Shown here: in pieces, positions 33,551 through 44,114 of the stretch | Layout of the letters: every line of letters begins with the position of its first letter | Numbering within the stretch: position 1 is the first letter of the stretch | NCBI GenBank assembly: GCA_977017575.1 | Contig: CDRNVI010000153.1 | Span: 62,001 to 126,000, forward strand | Origin: Paramoeba atlantica | Taxonomy: Eukaryota > Discosea | Direction of reading: 5' to 3' | Length of the DNA: 64,000 bases | Translations under genes and position numbers: made by a program | Notes under the pieces: generated by a model | What the model was told of the DNA's origin: nothing | Databases searched by the model: none | The model's input: only the letters and a program-made list of their open reading frames with translations

Positions 33551-36500
33551 GAGAGAAAGAGAAGAGAGAAAGAGAAGAGAGAAAGAGAAAAGAACCATTG
33601 TAATAAGAGATTGGCTAATTTCGCAACACTTTTCGGTGTCTCCTTTTTCTTTTTCGATCAAAACAGAAGAGGAAGAAGAGAGAGAAGAAGAGACGGAAGA
33701 AGAGAGAGAAGAAGAGAGAGAAGAAGAGAGAGAAGAAGAGAGAGAAGATTGAGTAGAGGGCGTTGGGTCTCTCTTTCTCTTTCTCATTGCCGTCGTCGTC
33801 GTTGCTGTCTTTGTTGACAATGGTAATGATGTTGTTGTCTTTGTTGATGATGTCGATGGTAATGATGTTGGTGTTGTTTTCTTTGTTGATGTTGATGGTA
33901 ATGTTGTTGTTGTTTTTGTTTTTGTTGGTGATGGTAATGCCGTTGTTGTTTTTGATATTGTTTTCTTTGGAACACCAACCGTTGTTGCTGGAGTGGATGT
34001 CGACTTTGGTGTTGTTGTCCTTGCTGTTGTAGTAGCAGTTGTTGTTGTTGTTGTTGTTGTTGTCTTTGTTGATGGAGAAGGCGAAGGAGAAGAAGGAGAT
34101 GGTAAGGGAGACAAATAGAGAGAGGGAGATGCAGGAGAAAAATCTGAAGAAGAGAATAATAAAGGAGAAGCTGTCGAGGATGAAGGGAGAGAAGAAGAAG
34201 AAGAAAGAGAAGAGATTTCAAGCTCAATTTCTTTTGGATTTGACTGAAAAGATTTGAGTCTCTGTCTTTTCTTTTGTGGTGGAGAAGTATTTCCTGAATT
34301 GTTTGTTTTTGTGAGGATGAGTTCGTCTTCTTGGTCGTCCTATTCGAAGAGAAGAGAGAAAGAATAAGAAACAAATAGAAATAAATAATAGAAAATAAAT
34401 GAAAAGAAAAGAAAAGAAAAGAAAAGAAAAGAAAAGAAAAGAAAAGAAAAGAAAGAAAAAAAGAAAAAAAGAAAATAAACAAATAAATAAAAAATATAAA
34501 CATAAATAAAAACCTCAGCCAATTCCATACCACGACGACCACCTTGGTCCCTACCAATCTCATCCACCATCTCAACAACAGAAGGAATCACAAGAGGACC
34601 CGAAAGAAGAGAAGAAAGAGAAGAAGAAAGAAGAGAAGAAGAAGAAAAAGAAAAAGAAGAAGAAGAAGAAAAAGAAGAATAAAGACTCTCTTCTTCCTCT
34701 GTAGTAACATATCCTCTCTCACCCCTCTCTCTCTCTCTCCTCTCCTTCTCTCTCTTTTCCCTCTCCCCCTCTTCAAACTGCCTCAACTCAAAATCCAACA
34801 ACATATCTTTAAAACTCTCTTTCTCTCTCCTCTCTTCTCTCTCTCTCTCTCTCTCTAAATTCTTCTTCTCTTCTACTTGAAGAGCAATAAGCTCAACAAA
34901 TGTTTGAAAATATTGTTGTTGTTGTTCTTGTAATTGTTTGCGAAGTTCTTCTTCTTCTTCTTGAAGAGAAGACAATTGTTGTTGCGATATTTCTTGAGTT
35001 TTTATCAAGTGACTTTGTGTTGTTTTTTGGTGTGTTGTCTGTTTTGGGAGAGAAAAGAAAAAGAGAAAGAGAAAGAAAAAAATTCTTATTATTTGCTGTT
35101 CAAAAAAAAACTTTTTTCTTTCTTTTTTCTCTTTCTTTTAAAAAAAAAATAACCTGAGAATTTAAAATTCCAAGTTTCAAAGGCAAAGAATTTTTAATTT
35201 TTTCTAAACTTGATTCTTCATTTTGTTTTCTTTTTTCTATTCTCTCCAGTTGCCTCACTTCTTCTTCTAATTTTTCGATTTCGAGAGAGATGTCTCTGGA
35301 GAAAGAAAGAGAGAAAGAAAGGAAAGAGAGAGAGAGAAAAGAGAGGGAGAAAGAAAAGAGAAAAGAGAAAAGAGTCAAAAAAAGAGAAAAAAGAGAGAAC
35401 GAAAAGAAAAAGGGAAAGGAAAAAAGAAAGAAAGAAAAAAGCAAAAAGCAAACCGAATTTTCTTTTGTTGAGGAGCAGAAGAAACAGAAGAAACAGAAGA
35501 AGAAGAAGAAAGAGAAGAAGAACTTTCTCCACTTTGTTGTTTGCTTCTAATTTGAGTTGATTTTGTTGTTGGTTTTGTTGTTGTCGTTGTTGTTGTTGTT
35601 GTTTCTTTTGACGGAACTGGAACTTTTGCCTGAGCAAGAACTTTATCTGTTGTACCATCTTTCGTCACACTTTTTGAGAGACCTTTCGTCACATCTTTCC
35701 CTTCTTCACGAATTTTTTCTTTTTGTTGCTGTGCTCCCTTGTCAGAAAAAGAGGGGAGAGAAGAAGAAGAAGAAGAAGAAGAAGAAGAAGAAGAGAGAGA
35801 AGAAGAGAGAGAAGAAGAAGAAGAAAGAGAAGAAGAAAAGAGATCAAAAGACGCTTTAAGAGGTTCAATTGTCTTTTGCCGAAAAATCAAATATTGATCC
35901 CAAAGATGAGAGGAGCCAGTGGACATTTTATCCAAATTTTCTTCCATTTCTGTGATTTTTTGACCCCAATTTTGGATTTCTTGGCCCAATTTTTTGATTT
36001 CTTCTCTTTTTCTTTCTTCTTCTTTTCTTCTCTCTTCTTCTTCTTCTTCTTCTTCTTCTCTTCTCTCTTTTTCTTTCTTTTCTTCTTCTCTTTTTTTTCT
36101 CTCTTCTTCTCTTCTTGTTTCTCTTTTCTTCCTTTCTTCTTCTCTTCTTTTCTCTTCTTTATTTTTTTCTTCCCTGTTCCTTTTCTCTTCTTCTCTTTTT
36201 ATGTCTTCAATTTTCTTCGCTTCTTTTCTTCGTCTTTCTTCGTCTTTCTTCTTCTCTTCCTCTCTCTTCTTCTCTTCTTCTTTCTTCTTCTCTTCTTCTC
36301 TTTTCTTCTCTTCTTCTCTCTTCTTCTCTTCTTCTCTTCTCTTCTCTTCTCTCTTTCTCTCTTCTTCTCTTCTCTCTTCTTCTCTCTTCTTCTCCCTCGC
36401 TTCTTCTTCTCTTCTTTTCTCTTCTTCTCTTCTTTTCTCTTCTTCTCTTCTTCTCTCTTCTTCTCTTCTTCTCTCTTCTTCTCTTTTTTTCTCTTCTTCT

Positions 36501-39500
36501 CTTCTCTTCTCTTCTTCTCTTCTCTTCTCTTCTTCTCTTCTCTTCTCTTCTTCTCTTCTTCTCTCTTCTTCTCTCCTCTCCTCTTCTCTCTTCCTCTCGT
36601 CTTCCCTCTTTCTCTCGTCTTCTCTCCTCTTCTCCTCTCTCTCTCTTTCTTCCTCTCTCTTCCTCTCTTCTTCCCGAATATTTTCTTCTTTCTCCCCCTC
36701 TCTTTCCTTCATCACTTCAAGAGCGTGAATTATTTCTTTCTCTTTTTCTCCTACACCCATTATATTTTCTTCTTTACCAAGTAGTTTTCTTTCCCCTTCT
36801 TCTTTCTTCTCTCCTCCCTCCCCCTCTCCCTTTCTCTCTCTTTCATCTTCTTCCCTTCTTTCTCTCCTCCCACTTTCATCATCTTTTCTCTCTCCTCTTT
36901 CTCCTCTTTCTCCTCTTTCTCTTCTTTCACTAGACCCAGTCATCCACCACATTCCTCCACTCGCCGCATCACCAGATCGATCCCGATCCCAATCGTACAC
37001 TCTCCCCCATCGATTTCCCATCTCTCTCTCTCTCTCCCTCTCTCTCTCCCTCTCTCTCTCCCTCTCTCGATCACTCTCTCTATCTCTTTCCCTTTGCCTT
37101 TCCCTTTCTCGCGCTCTTTCTCGTGCTCTCTCCCTTTCTCGCGCTCTTTCTCTCTCCATTTCTCTCTCTCTATTCTCTCTCGCCTCAAATTGTTCTCGAT
37201 TTTGGAAATCAAGAGGAATTGTACCTCGCTCAACATCAATAGGAGACCTTTTCATGTCCAAAGACTCTTCCTTTTTCACTTTTGGAGAAAGAGCTTGTTT
37301 TTGTGGAGGAGGAGAGTGTTGGCGAGAAGGACTTGGGTCGATTTCAATTGTAAAATGAGGAGAAGAACGGGGAGGAGGGGAGGAGCGAAGAGGAGAGCGA
37401 AGAGGAGAGCGAAGAGGAGAAAAGCGTGTCGGAGAACGAAGAGAAGAAGGAGGAGATGGAAAGGGGCCTCTTCTCGGAGGAGGAGGGGAGAAATCTCTTC
37501 TATTATGGCGAGAAAAGAATCGAGGGTGTCTCGGAGAAAGAGGAGATCTTTGTCTTCGAGCAGGAGGAAGAGGAGATGGTGATCGGCGTCTTGTTCTGTT
37601 TGGAGGGGAAGGTGTGTTTCTTCTTCTTCGAAGAATTGGTGTTCGAAGAGATGGGGGAGTTGTTCTATTTTGGTGAGGAGAAGAAGGAGGGGATCTTTTT
37701 GACCAAGAAGAAGAAGAAGAAGAAGAAGGGATTTGAGATCTCCAAGATGGAGAATTTCTCCAATTGGAAGAAAATCCTCCTCTCGAACGAGGTGAACGAG
37801 GCGAAGGAGATCGTCTTCCACGAGAAGGAGAAGGAGATAACCTTTTCCTTGGAAGTGATGTTGGAGAAGAAATTGATCTCCCTCTTCGATAAGAAGAAGA
37901 AGAGAAAGGAGGAGGTCGAGGGAGAGGGAGTGGAGGCTGAGGAGAAGAAGTAAAAATTGTTGATTGGCTTTTTCGAATGGGAGATCGAGTGGGAGAGAAA
38001 GGGGGGGATTCATTGTTTTTGCGATGGTCCCATCCTGATGATCTTGTTTCTCCAAATCTGAATTCAATTTTAGTTTTTCAATATTTTGAATTGAAATGAA
38101 TAATAAATTAAGAATAAAATAAAGAAAACTCGACAAAAAAGAAAAAGAAAAAGAAAGAAAGAGTGGAAAAAAAGAATAAATAAATAAATAAATAAATAAT
38201 CACAATAAAATAACCACCTCTCTCTCCCAAAATCACGCGAAGGAGAAGATCGAAAACGAGGAGGAGAAGGAGTAATTTGTCTCAATTTTGAGAGTTGAAT
38301 CACAGGAGATAAAGACTCTCTTCTTTCTATTCTCTTGTTTCGAGGAGAAAGAGACTCTCTTCTTTCTATTCTCTTATTTCTAGGAGATAAAGAATCTCTT
38401 GATCGAATTCGAACAACAGAAAAAGAAGGAGATCTTCGAGAAACAAAAGAAGGAGAACGGCGCTCTCCTCCACTAAAGGAGAGAGGGGATCGCTGGTGGA
38501 TAAAAGAAGAAGAAGGAGGAGAAGGAGAGAAGCGATGGAGAAAGGAAGGAGATTTTCCTCCTCCTCCTCTTTCTTGTTTTGAAAAAGAAAGAGGAGAAGA
38601 TCTTCGAGGTCTTGTTTGTTCTCCGAAATGAGAAAGAGGAGATGATAATCTTGATGTTGGAGGAGATGATCGTCTTGATAGTGGAGATGATAATCTTGAT
38701 GATAGAGGAGATGGTTGTCTTGGTAATGGAGATGATCTTCTTAATTGGAGAGGAGGTGATCGTCTTGATAATGGAGGAGATGACATTCTTGATGGAGATG
38801 ATAATCTTGATGTTGGAGGAGGGGACGTTCGTCTTGGTGGAGGAGGTGATGATCTACGCGTTGGAGATGATCGTCTTGACAATGGAGATGACAATCTTGA
38901 CGATAGAGGAGGTGATCGTCTTGACAATGGAGACGATAATCTTGATGATAGAGGAGGTGATCGTCTTGGTAATGGAGATGATCTTCTTGATTGGAGAGGA
39001 GGTGATCGTCTTGGTAATGGAGGTGATCGTCTTGATGATAGAGGGGATGAGAGTCGTGGTGGTGGAGGAGAAGATCGTCTTGATAATGGTGGAGATGATA
39101 ATCTTGACGAGAGAGGAGGTGATCTTCTTGATAATGGTGGGGATGACAATCTTGACGATAGAGGAGATGAGTGTCTTGGAGGAGGAGATGGAGAACGGCG
39201 ACGATCCCATCCACTTCGAAAAGTAGAAGGAGGAGGAGGAGGAGGAGGAAGATCTCGAAGTCTTCTTGGTGGAGGAGAAGATCTCCTTTCTTCATCTCTC
39301 CAACTAGAAGGAGGACTGCCAACAACAACAACAGGACTTCGAGGTTGATAAGAAGATTTTTTTGGAGGTGACCTTCTATCTCCAAAAGAGAATTTTGATT
39401 CTCCTTGTCGTCCCCATCTTCCACTCACTCCACCCCATGAAGAAGAAAGAGGAGGAGGAGGAGGAGATGAAGAAGGTTCATATTCTCTTCTTTGGTTCCG

Positions 39501-39845
39501 AGAAGGGGGACTTGTTTCTCGATCTCTTCTTTGAGAACCACGAAAATCCTTCATCTCCTTCTCTTCCTGGGTTGTTCTTGGAGGGGTCCTTCTTCCCTCA
39601 TCTCGAAAACGAAGAGACGAACCACCATGTGTGGTGGTGTTCCCTCTCTCTCTTCTCTCTTCATCTTCACGGAACCGATGATGATGTTGAGGGGGAAAGA
39701 TTGGAGGGGGAGAACGACGTTGTTCTGGATGAAAAGAAGAAGAAGAAGAAGAAGATCGTGCTTGTGGTGGTGGTGGTGGTGGTCGATGTAGTCTTGGAGG
39801 GTATCCTCCTCGTCGAGTTGTTCCTCGAAATCCTCTTCCCCTCAT
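26048..39845 (-). CDS. Giant low-complexity protein with ZFC3H1/Red1-type CCCH finger
   Basis: About 20 exons join in phase from the ATG at 39845 to the stop at 26048. Order: Arg-Gly start (MRGRGFRGTTRRGG); long SR/SP-rich region (to about 37.3 kb); E/R-rich coiled-coil region (about 37.2-35.9 kb); a structured helix with WDQYLIFRQKT; Thr/Ser-rich linkers; then at 32.95-32.65 kb, across an intron, CRFELHG joined to QCNAPSCEFQH, a C-x7-C-x4-C-x3-H finger like that of human ZFC3H1 and fission yeast Red1. Downstream are K/E-rich blocks and short helical exons with HAT-like text (FWTLYIRILLLRNPS, PEIWILYISRF). Known relatives scaffold nuclear RNA decay via the exosome. The function here is inferred from the finger and the layout. 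Exons are separated by A- or T-rich microsatellite introns, so boundaries are approximate and some small exons may be missed. Confidence 0.7.
27840..27950. repeat. AAAGA-type simple repeat (intron)
   Basis: Tandem GAAAAGAAAGAAAA units in an intron of the CCCH-finger gene. Confidence 0.85.
28690..28866. repeat. AAAAAAT/AAAATA simple repeat (intron)
   Basis: About 175 bases of A and T with a 7-9 base period, in a minus-strand intron with donor next to 28,866. Confidence 0.85.
32345..32466. repeat. ATAAA pentanucleotide microsatellite (intron)
   Basis: Roughly 20 uninterrupted ATAAA units directly downstream (minus sense) of the exon that completes the CCCH finger. Confidence 0.95.
34398..34458. 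repeat. AAAAG pentanucleotide microsatellite (intron)
   Basis: About 11 AAAAG units inside a minus-strand intron. Confidence 0.95.
38636..39180 (-). repeat. Coding minisatellite for SRLSSPLSRRSPPL-like units
   Basis: Imperfect tandem units built from GATGATCGTCTTGATAATGG-type sequence (plus strand) translate in the minus frame into alternating RRSPPL and SRLSSPL units, about 25 of them. They form the SR/SP-rich domain of the CCCH-finger protein. Confidence 0.85.
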
Positions 39846-40158
39846 TCTTTCTTTCTTTCTTTTTTCTTCTCTGGCTCTTGCCAAAAGTCTTGTTTCTTTC
39901 GAAAAGAAAAGAAAAACGAAAAACAAAAAAAAAGGAAAGAAAACTGAAACGATTTATTCGACTATCAAAAAGAATCAAATTCATTTTTTTTTTGGTATTT
40001 ATTTCGAGCATTTTGGTGCCTTTTTTTTTTTTCTTTTCTTTTTCTTTTTTGGTTGACTCAAGAGTTTTGTTGGTTTTTCAATTTTTTTGTTTTGTTTTGT
40101 TTTCTGATTTCAAAGAAAAAACCAAAATATCTTTTTTCAACAAACAAAAAAAAACATC
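39846..40158. promoter_or_regulatory. Divergent promoter interval
   Basis: 313 bases separate the start codons of the CCCH-finger gene (-) and the hydrolase gene (+). The interval is T-rich with no obvious box. A start for the minus gene at an in-frame ATG at 39926 is possible and would shorten it. Confidence 0.5.
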
Positions 40159-41665
40159 ATGACAAACAAAAAAGAAGAAGAAAAGGTTTTATTAAGAGTG
40201 ATAGAAGATGGAGAAGGAGAAGAAACAATCGTTTTTGTTCATGGATGGCCTGACAATTACCACACATTTGACAAACAAATTGCTCATTTTTCGAAGAATT
40301 ATCGTTGTATTCGTTTGGTTATGCCATTTTATGGTGATTCTAAAGAGTAATTTATTTTTTTTTCCTTTTATTTCTTCAGTTCTTCTTTTTTCTTTTTCTT
40401 TTTCTCTCCTTTTCCCTTCTCTTATTTCACCCAAATCCCCTCCCCGCCCTCTCTCTCTTCTCTCTCTCCAAAAAAAGTGAAGGAGGAGCAATCTCAGGAA
40501 ACAGAAAAAGATACAACAGATGGGGATACAATTTCGAAAGCATCGGAAACATGATTGGTGATACAATTCAAAGTGTTTGTGGTCCGAGAGCTCTTGTTAC
40601 TGTTGTTGCTCATGATTGGGGGGTCCACTGGGCATCTTATTTTCAAGTTTGTTTGTTTTATTTTTTTTTTTTTCTTTTTTTTTTCTTTTTCTTTCTTTTT
40701 TTTTTTTTTCTTTTTTTTCTCTCTCTTATTTTCAAGTTTTTTCTTTTTCTTTTTCTTCTTTTCTTTTTTTTTCTTTTTTATCTCTCTCTTTTCTTTTTCT
40801 TTTCTCTTTGGTTTTTCTGAAATATCAAAAATATCAAAATAAAAAATAAATTCTAGAAACAACACCCAGAAATGGTGAAAAAAATTGTCTTATTAGATGT
40901 TGAATGTCCAACATTTCGACGACCACCATTCAGGATGTTTCCTGCTTTGATTTTAATGGGTGTTTATTATCAGGTTTTTCTTCTTCTTCTTCTTCTTTCT
41001 TCTTTCTTCTTCTTCTTTTCTCCTTTCTCTGCTCTTTTTAAAATCTAAAATGTCATATTTTGTTTGGTTTCATTTGAAAATTTCATCTTCGTTTTTTTTT
41101 GATTGTTTTGAACTCAGTGGTGGTTGATTTTGGCATGGATGTTGCTTGCATTTCCACTCATTGGCAAATTTTTGGCCAATTTTTTCTTTCGATGGACGGT
41201 TTTTTTTTTCTCCTTTTTTTTTTTTTCAAATTTTCCCTTTATTTCTTATTTCTTCTCTTTCAATAAAAACTCATTTTTTTTTTTCAAATATTTAAGGTTG
41301 GAAGACTGAGACATTCTGCAAAAGGAAAAGATCCCCTTCCTCAAGATGAAATCTCAGAACTAACCCCTCTCTGTGGCTTTCCATATTTTTACTTTCAAAC
41401 CAACACGATTCTTGAGGCTTTGTTCCTTCGCTCTCCTTTAGGCCATTCGAGTTCTGAGGCACGACCAACTTGCCCTTGTTTATTCATGTGGGGAAAACAA
41501 AAGAAAATTCAATTCCATGGCAGGAGATGGGTGAAGGAGTTGCAGGCGAGGGATGGATGTGATGCTATTCAGGTTGATGGGTCACATTGGTTCTTTTGGG
41601 AGGAACCTGATTTTGTGAATGCGAAGATTGAAGAATTCATCCAGTCCAACAAAGCAAATTTGTGA
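40159..41665 (+). CDS. Alpha/beta hydrolase, epoxide hydrolase-like
   Basis: Five exons (40159-40346, 40478-40646, 40857-40973, 41118-41198, 41297-41665) join in phase to 307 aa. The oxyanion-region motif FVHGWPDN comes first, then AHDWG, whose Asp is the nucleophile position in epoxide hydrolases and haloalkane dehalogenases, and near the end GSHWFFWEEP, which supplies the catalytic His. Exon 4 (WWLILAWMLLAFPLIGKFLA) is strongly hydrophobic and sits in the cap region, suggesting membrane association. The loop where the family usually has G..D reads MWGKQKKIQ, so the third catalytic residue is unclear. The substrate is unknown. Confidence 0.85.
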
Positions 41666-41793
41666 AGAAAAAGATTTTATTCAGTTTCGATTTTGGGTGT
41701 GAGGAGTGAGAGGAGAGAGCAGTTTTCGGGGGTTGGTTCACCAAAAAATGATCTCAAAAAATAAAAATAAATGGGAATTCAAAAAAAAAGTCA

Positions 41794-43785
41794 TCATTGT
41801 ACAAATGGGATCATCAAAAACGTAATTGAATGAGGATCAAGTGCCATTCCACCTCCAACAACAATCCTCTCTTCCCCTCTTTCCACAATATCTCCAGGGA
41901 GTTCTCCATGTTCACCAAGTTGCAAACTCTGACCATTCAAATAGGTCTGAGAGGAAGTTAAACTATCTGAAGTTACAGAATAGACCACAACTCTCTCAAT
42001 TTCCAAAGAAGAAGAAGAAGAAGAAGAAGAAGATTCAGTTGCTGTTGACAAAGATTCTGTTAATGAAGGAGCACTGATATCATCTGGTCCTTTTGTTGGA
42101 GAAGACGAACTTTGCACGTTTTTTTTTCGAGACCATTGTTTTTTTTGTTGTGAAAAATTTAAAAAATCTTTTTCTTCGTTACAAGCAGTGGTAAAACCAG
42201 CAGAGAGAATGGGAAGTTCAACAAAAACTTTTCCAGGCCGAACATTAATCAATACAACCATCATTGCTGAGTCATTTTTCTCCTTTCTCAGATGAATTAA
42301 ATGCAAACGAGTTAAGGCAGCAGGGGAAGCACAAAAAGCATATGCTCGAACATCATTTCGAGGAAGCATTTGATCGGAAAGAAGGGTCCCTTTTGTTGAA
42401 GTCTGAAAAGAAATAGGAGATGTCAAGGTTTTAAAAAGAATAGCAATCCAATAATCAGGGGTGGGGGAATAATTTTCCATCAAAGGATCACTAACAATCA
42501 GACCATAATTTCCTCCAATGAGTTGCTGTCGAATCATCAAAGGCCCTAACTTCTCAGAAGTTGTCTGATTCACCTCTGAAAAGCCCAGTAAACTCGATTG
42601 AGAAAACATTCCAAGTTGATCTGCATACCAAAGAGAGCTCACAAATCTATCAGATGCATTTACAAGGCCTCCTCCAGAAACACTTGCTGTCTCTCCAACC
42701 CAGACTGTTGGTTTTGTCGTTGTATCCCTTGAGAATGAAGTTTGATGTAACTTTGGCAATCTCTTTTTATGTTGGACTCTTTCAGTCGTTTCATTCTTTA
42801 TCAAGAAGTCGTAATTTTCGTTCACACAATTTTGAAAACTGACAGCTCGATCAAGAAATTGGTTCATATAAACAGGGTCTTCAATCCTCCCAATCGTCCC
42901 ATTATCCCAGACACGCACATCTTGAGAGAGACCATAATAGTGCCAAGTATAGACATCCATAATCGTACTATTCGCCTCCTTTTCTTGCTTTGCAGTCTCA
43001 GAAACAAAATCACAAAAGAAATCTGGGATATTCCAAACACCAAACAATCCTACAGAGACATCTGGACCAATCAGAGGAACGTCTTTTCCATAAAAGAGAG
43101 GCAAAGAAGCTTTCAGTTGAGCAAAATCAAAAGCGAGTTGCTTCGCATTCACACAAACATCATGTTGATAGAAAGAGTTTGGCTCATTTCCGAGTTCGAG
43201 ACCAGTGAATTGGATTCCCTTTTCTTTTGCATAAGACAAAAGAACCGCAGCATTATCAGATATCCATGAGCAAGAAGAAGAAGAAGAAGAAGAAGAAAAA
43301 TTGAGGCGAGGCCAAGCAGCATTCAAACCAAAAATCAAATCAGCTCCTACATCAAGAGCAAATTGAGAAATATCTTCAAGTTGTCGACAATCAAACACCT
43401 GAGAATTTCCCCACAAATTGTGAGAGAAAGGGATCCCTTTTCCATCAACAGAATATCGAACTTGGTCTTGAGAAGTTCCACCAATTCGAAGAACAGAAGG
43501 AGCGAGATTCGCAGTCATTTGTTGGAAAAGAGATGAAGAAAGAAAGGGTGGAGTTGTTGAACCGTTGAGAAATTGGGAGATGTCGATTGAATAGCTGATG
43601 AATCGAGGGTCGAGAGAGGCCCAGACTGAACCATTGATAGAAAGAGAGAAAGAAGGGGTTGTAATTGTTGTTGTTGCCATTCTTGTTGGAGAAAGAAAGG
43701 AAAAAAAAAAAAAGAAAACGAAGATCAGAGAGTTGATCCTGAACAACAAGGAGCACCTGTTCTGAGGAGAAGCAACACCTCCCAT
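41794..43785 (-). CDS. GH79 family glycoside hydrolase (heparanase-like)
   Basis: Single exon, 663 aa. The N-terminus has a hydrophobic core (SLIFVFFFFFSFLS) that fits a signal peptide, so the protein is probably secreted or lysosomal. The beta/alpha barrel includes VLRIGGTSQD, and LELGNEPN, whose Glu would be the acid/base residue, and VGETASVSGGG, whose Glu would be the nucleophile; both arrangements are typical of GH79 heparanases and beta-glucuronidases. The C-terminal beta domain ends LDPHSITFLMIPF. It carries two Ser-rich insertions. Likely substrate: glucuronide-containing glycans (family knowledge). Tail-to-tail with the hydrolase gene, 128 bases apart. Confidence 0.9.
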   Translation of the reverse strand: MGGVASPQNRCSLLFRINSLIFVFFFFFSFLSPTRMATTTITTPSFSLSINGSVWASLDPRFISYSIDISQFLNGSTTPPFLSSSLFQQMTANLAPSVLRIGGTSQDQVRYSVDGKGIPFSHNLWGNSQVFDCRQLEDISQFALDVGADLIFGLNAAWPRLNFSSSSSSSSCSWISDNAAVLLSYAKEKGIQFTGLELGNEPNSFYQHDVCVNAKQLAFDFAQLKASLPLFYGKDVPLIGPDVSVGLFGVWNIPDFFCDFVSETAKQEKEANSTIMDVYTWHYYGLSQDVRVWDNGTIGRIEDPVYMNQFLDRAVSFQNCVNENYDFLIKNETTERVQHKKRLPKLHQTSFSRDTTTKPTVWVGETASVSGGGLVNASDRFVSSLWYADQLGMFSQSSLLGFSEVNQTTSEKLGPLMIRQQLIGGNYGLIVSDPLMENYSPTPDYWIAILFKTLTSPISFQTSTKGTLLSDQMLPRNDVRAYAFCASPAALTRLHLIHLRKEKNDSAMMVVLINVRPGKVFVELPILSAGFTTACNEEKDFLNFSQQKKQWSRKKNVQSSSSPTKGPDDISAPSLTESLSTATESSSSSSSSSLEIERVVVYSVTSDSLTSSQTYLNGQSLQLGEHGELPGDIVERGEERIVVGGGMALDPHSITFLMIPFVQ

Positions 43786-44114
43786 GTCAATTGTTGATCC
43801 AAGAATCTTTTTTTTTTTGTTTTTGTTTTTTCAAAGAGGGTGTCTGTGTTTCTCGTTCACCTCCAAAAAAATTATCCTCCTTTTTATCAGATTTTTCAAG
43901 AACGAATAATTTTTTTTAGCTTGAAAATCACAATAAAATAAAAGTCAGAAAAAATCAAAAAGGCGTGTGACTCTTTTTTTCTTTTCGGGAGGCTAAAAAG
44001 AGTCGGTTTTTCTTTTTTGCCGGTTCATGCCGAAAGAACTCATCAACCTTTTCTGATTCTCTCCTCTCTTCTTTCTTTCTCTCTCTTTCTCTTTTTTTTT
44101 CTTTTTTTGAAAAA
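43786..44114. promoter_or_regulatory. Divergent promoter interval
   Basis: 329 bases between the start codons of the GH79 gene and the PAS kinase gene. T- and A-rich, with a TTCGTTCACC / CGGTTCATGCCG segment as the only non-homopolymeric part. Confidence 0.5.

Noticed and set aside
28871..34578. Plus-strand ORFs of S/F or K/E repeats at 28.9-34.6 kb
   Set aside because: Complement or intron translations of the CCCH-finger gene, made of microsatellite sequence.
35723..37582. Long plus-strand ORFs rich in F, L, S and R between 35.7 and 37.6 kb
   Set aside because: They are the complement of E/R- and S-rich exons; only the minus frame has phase-consistent splice sites and recognisable domains.
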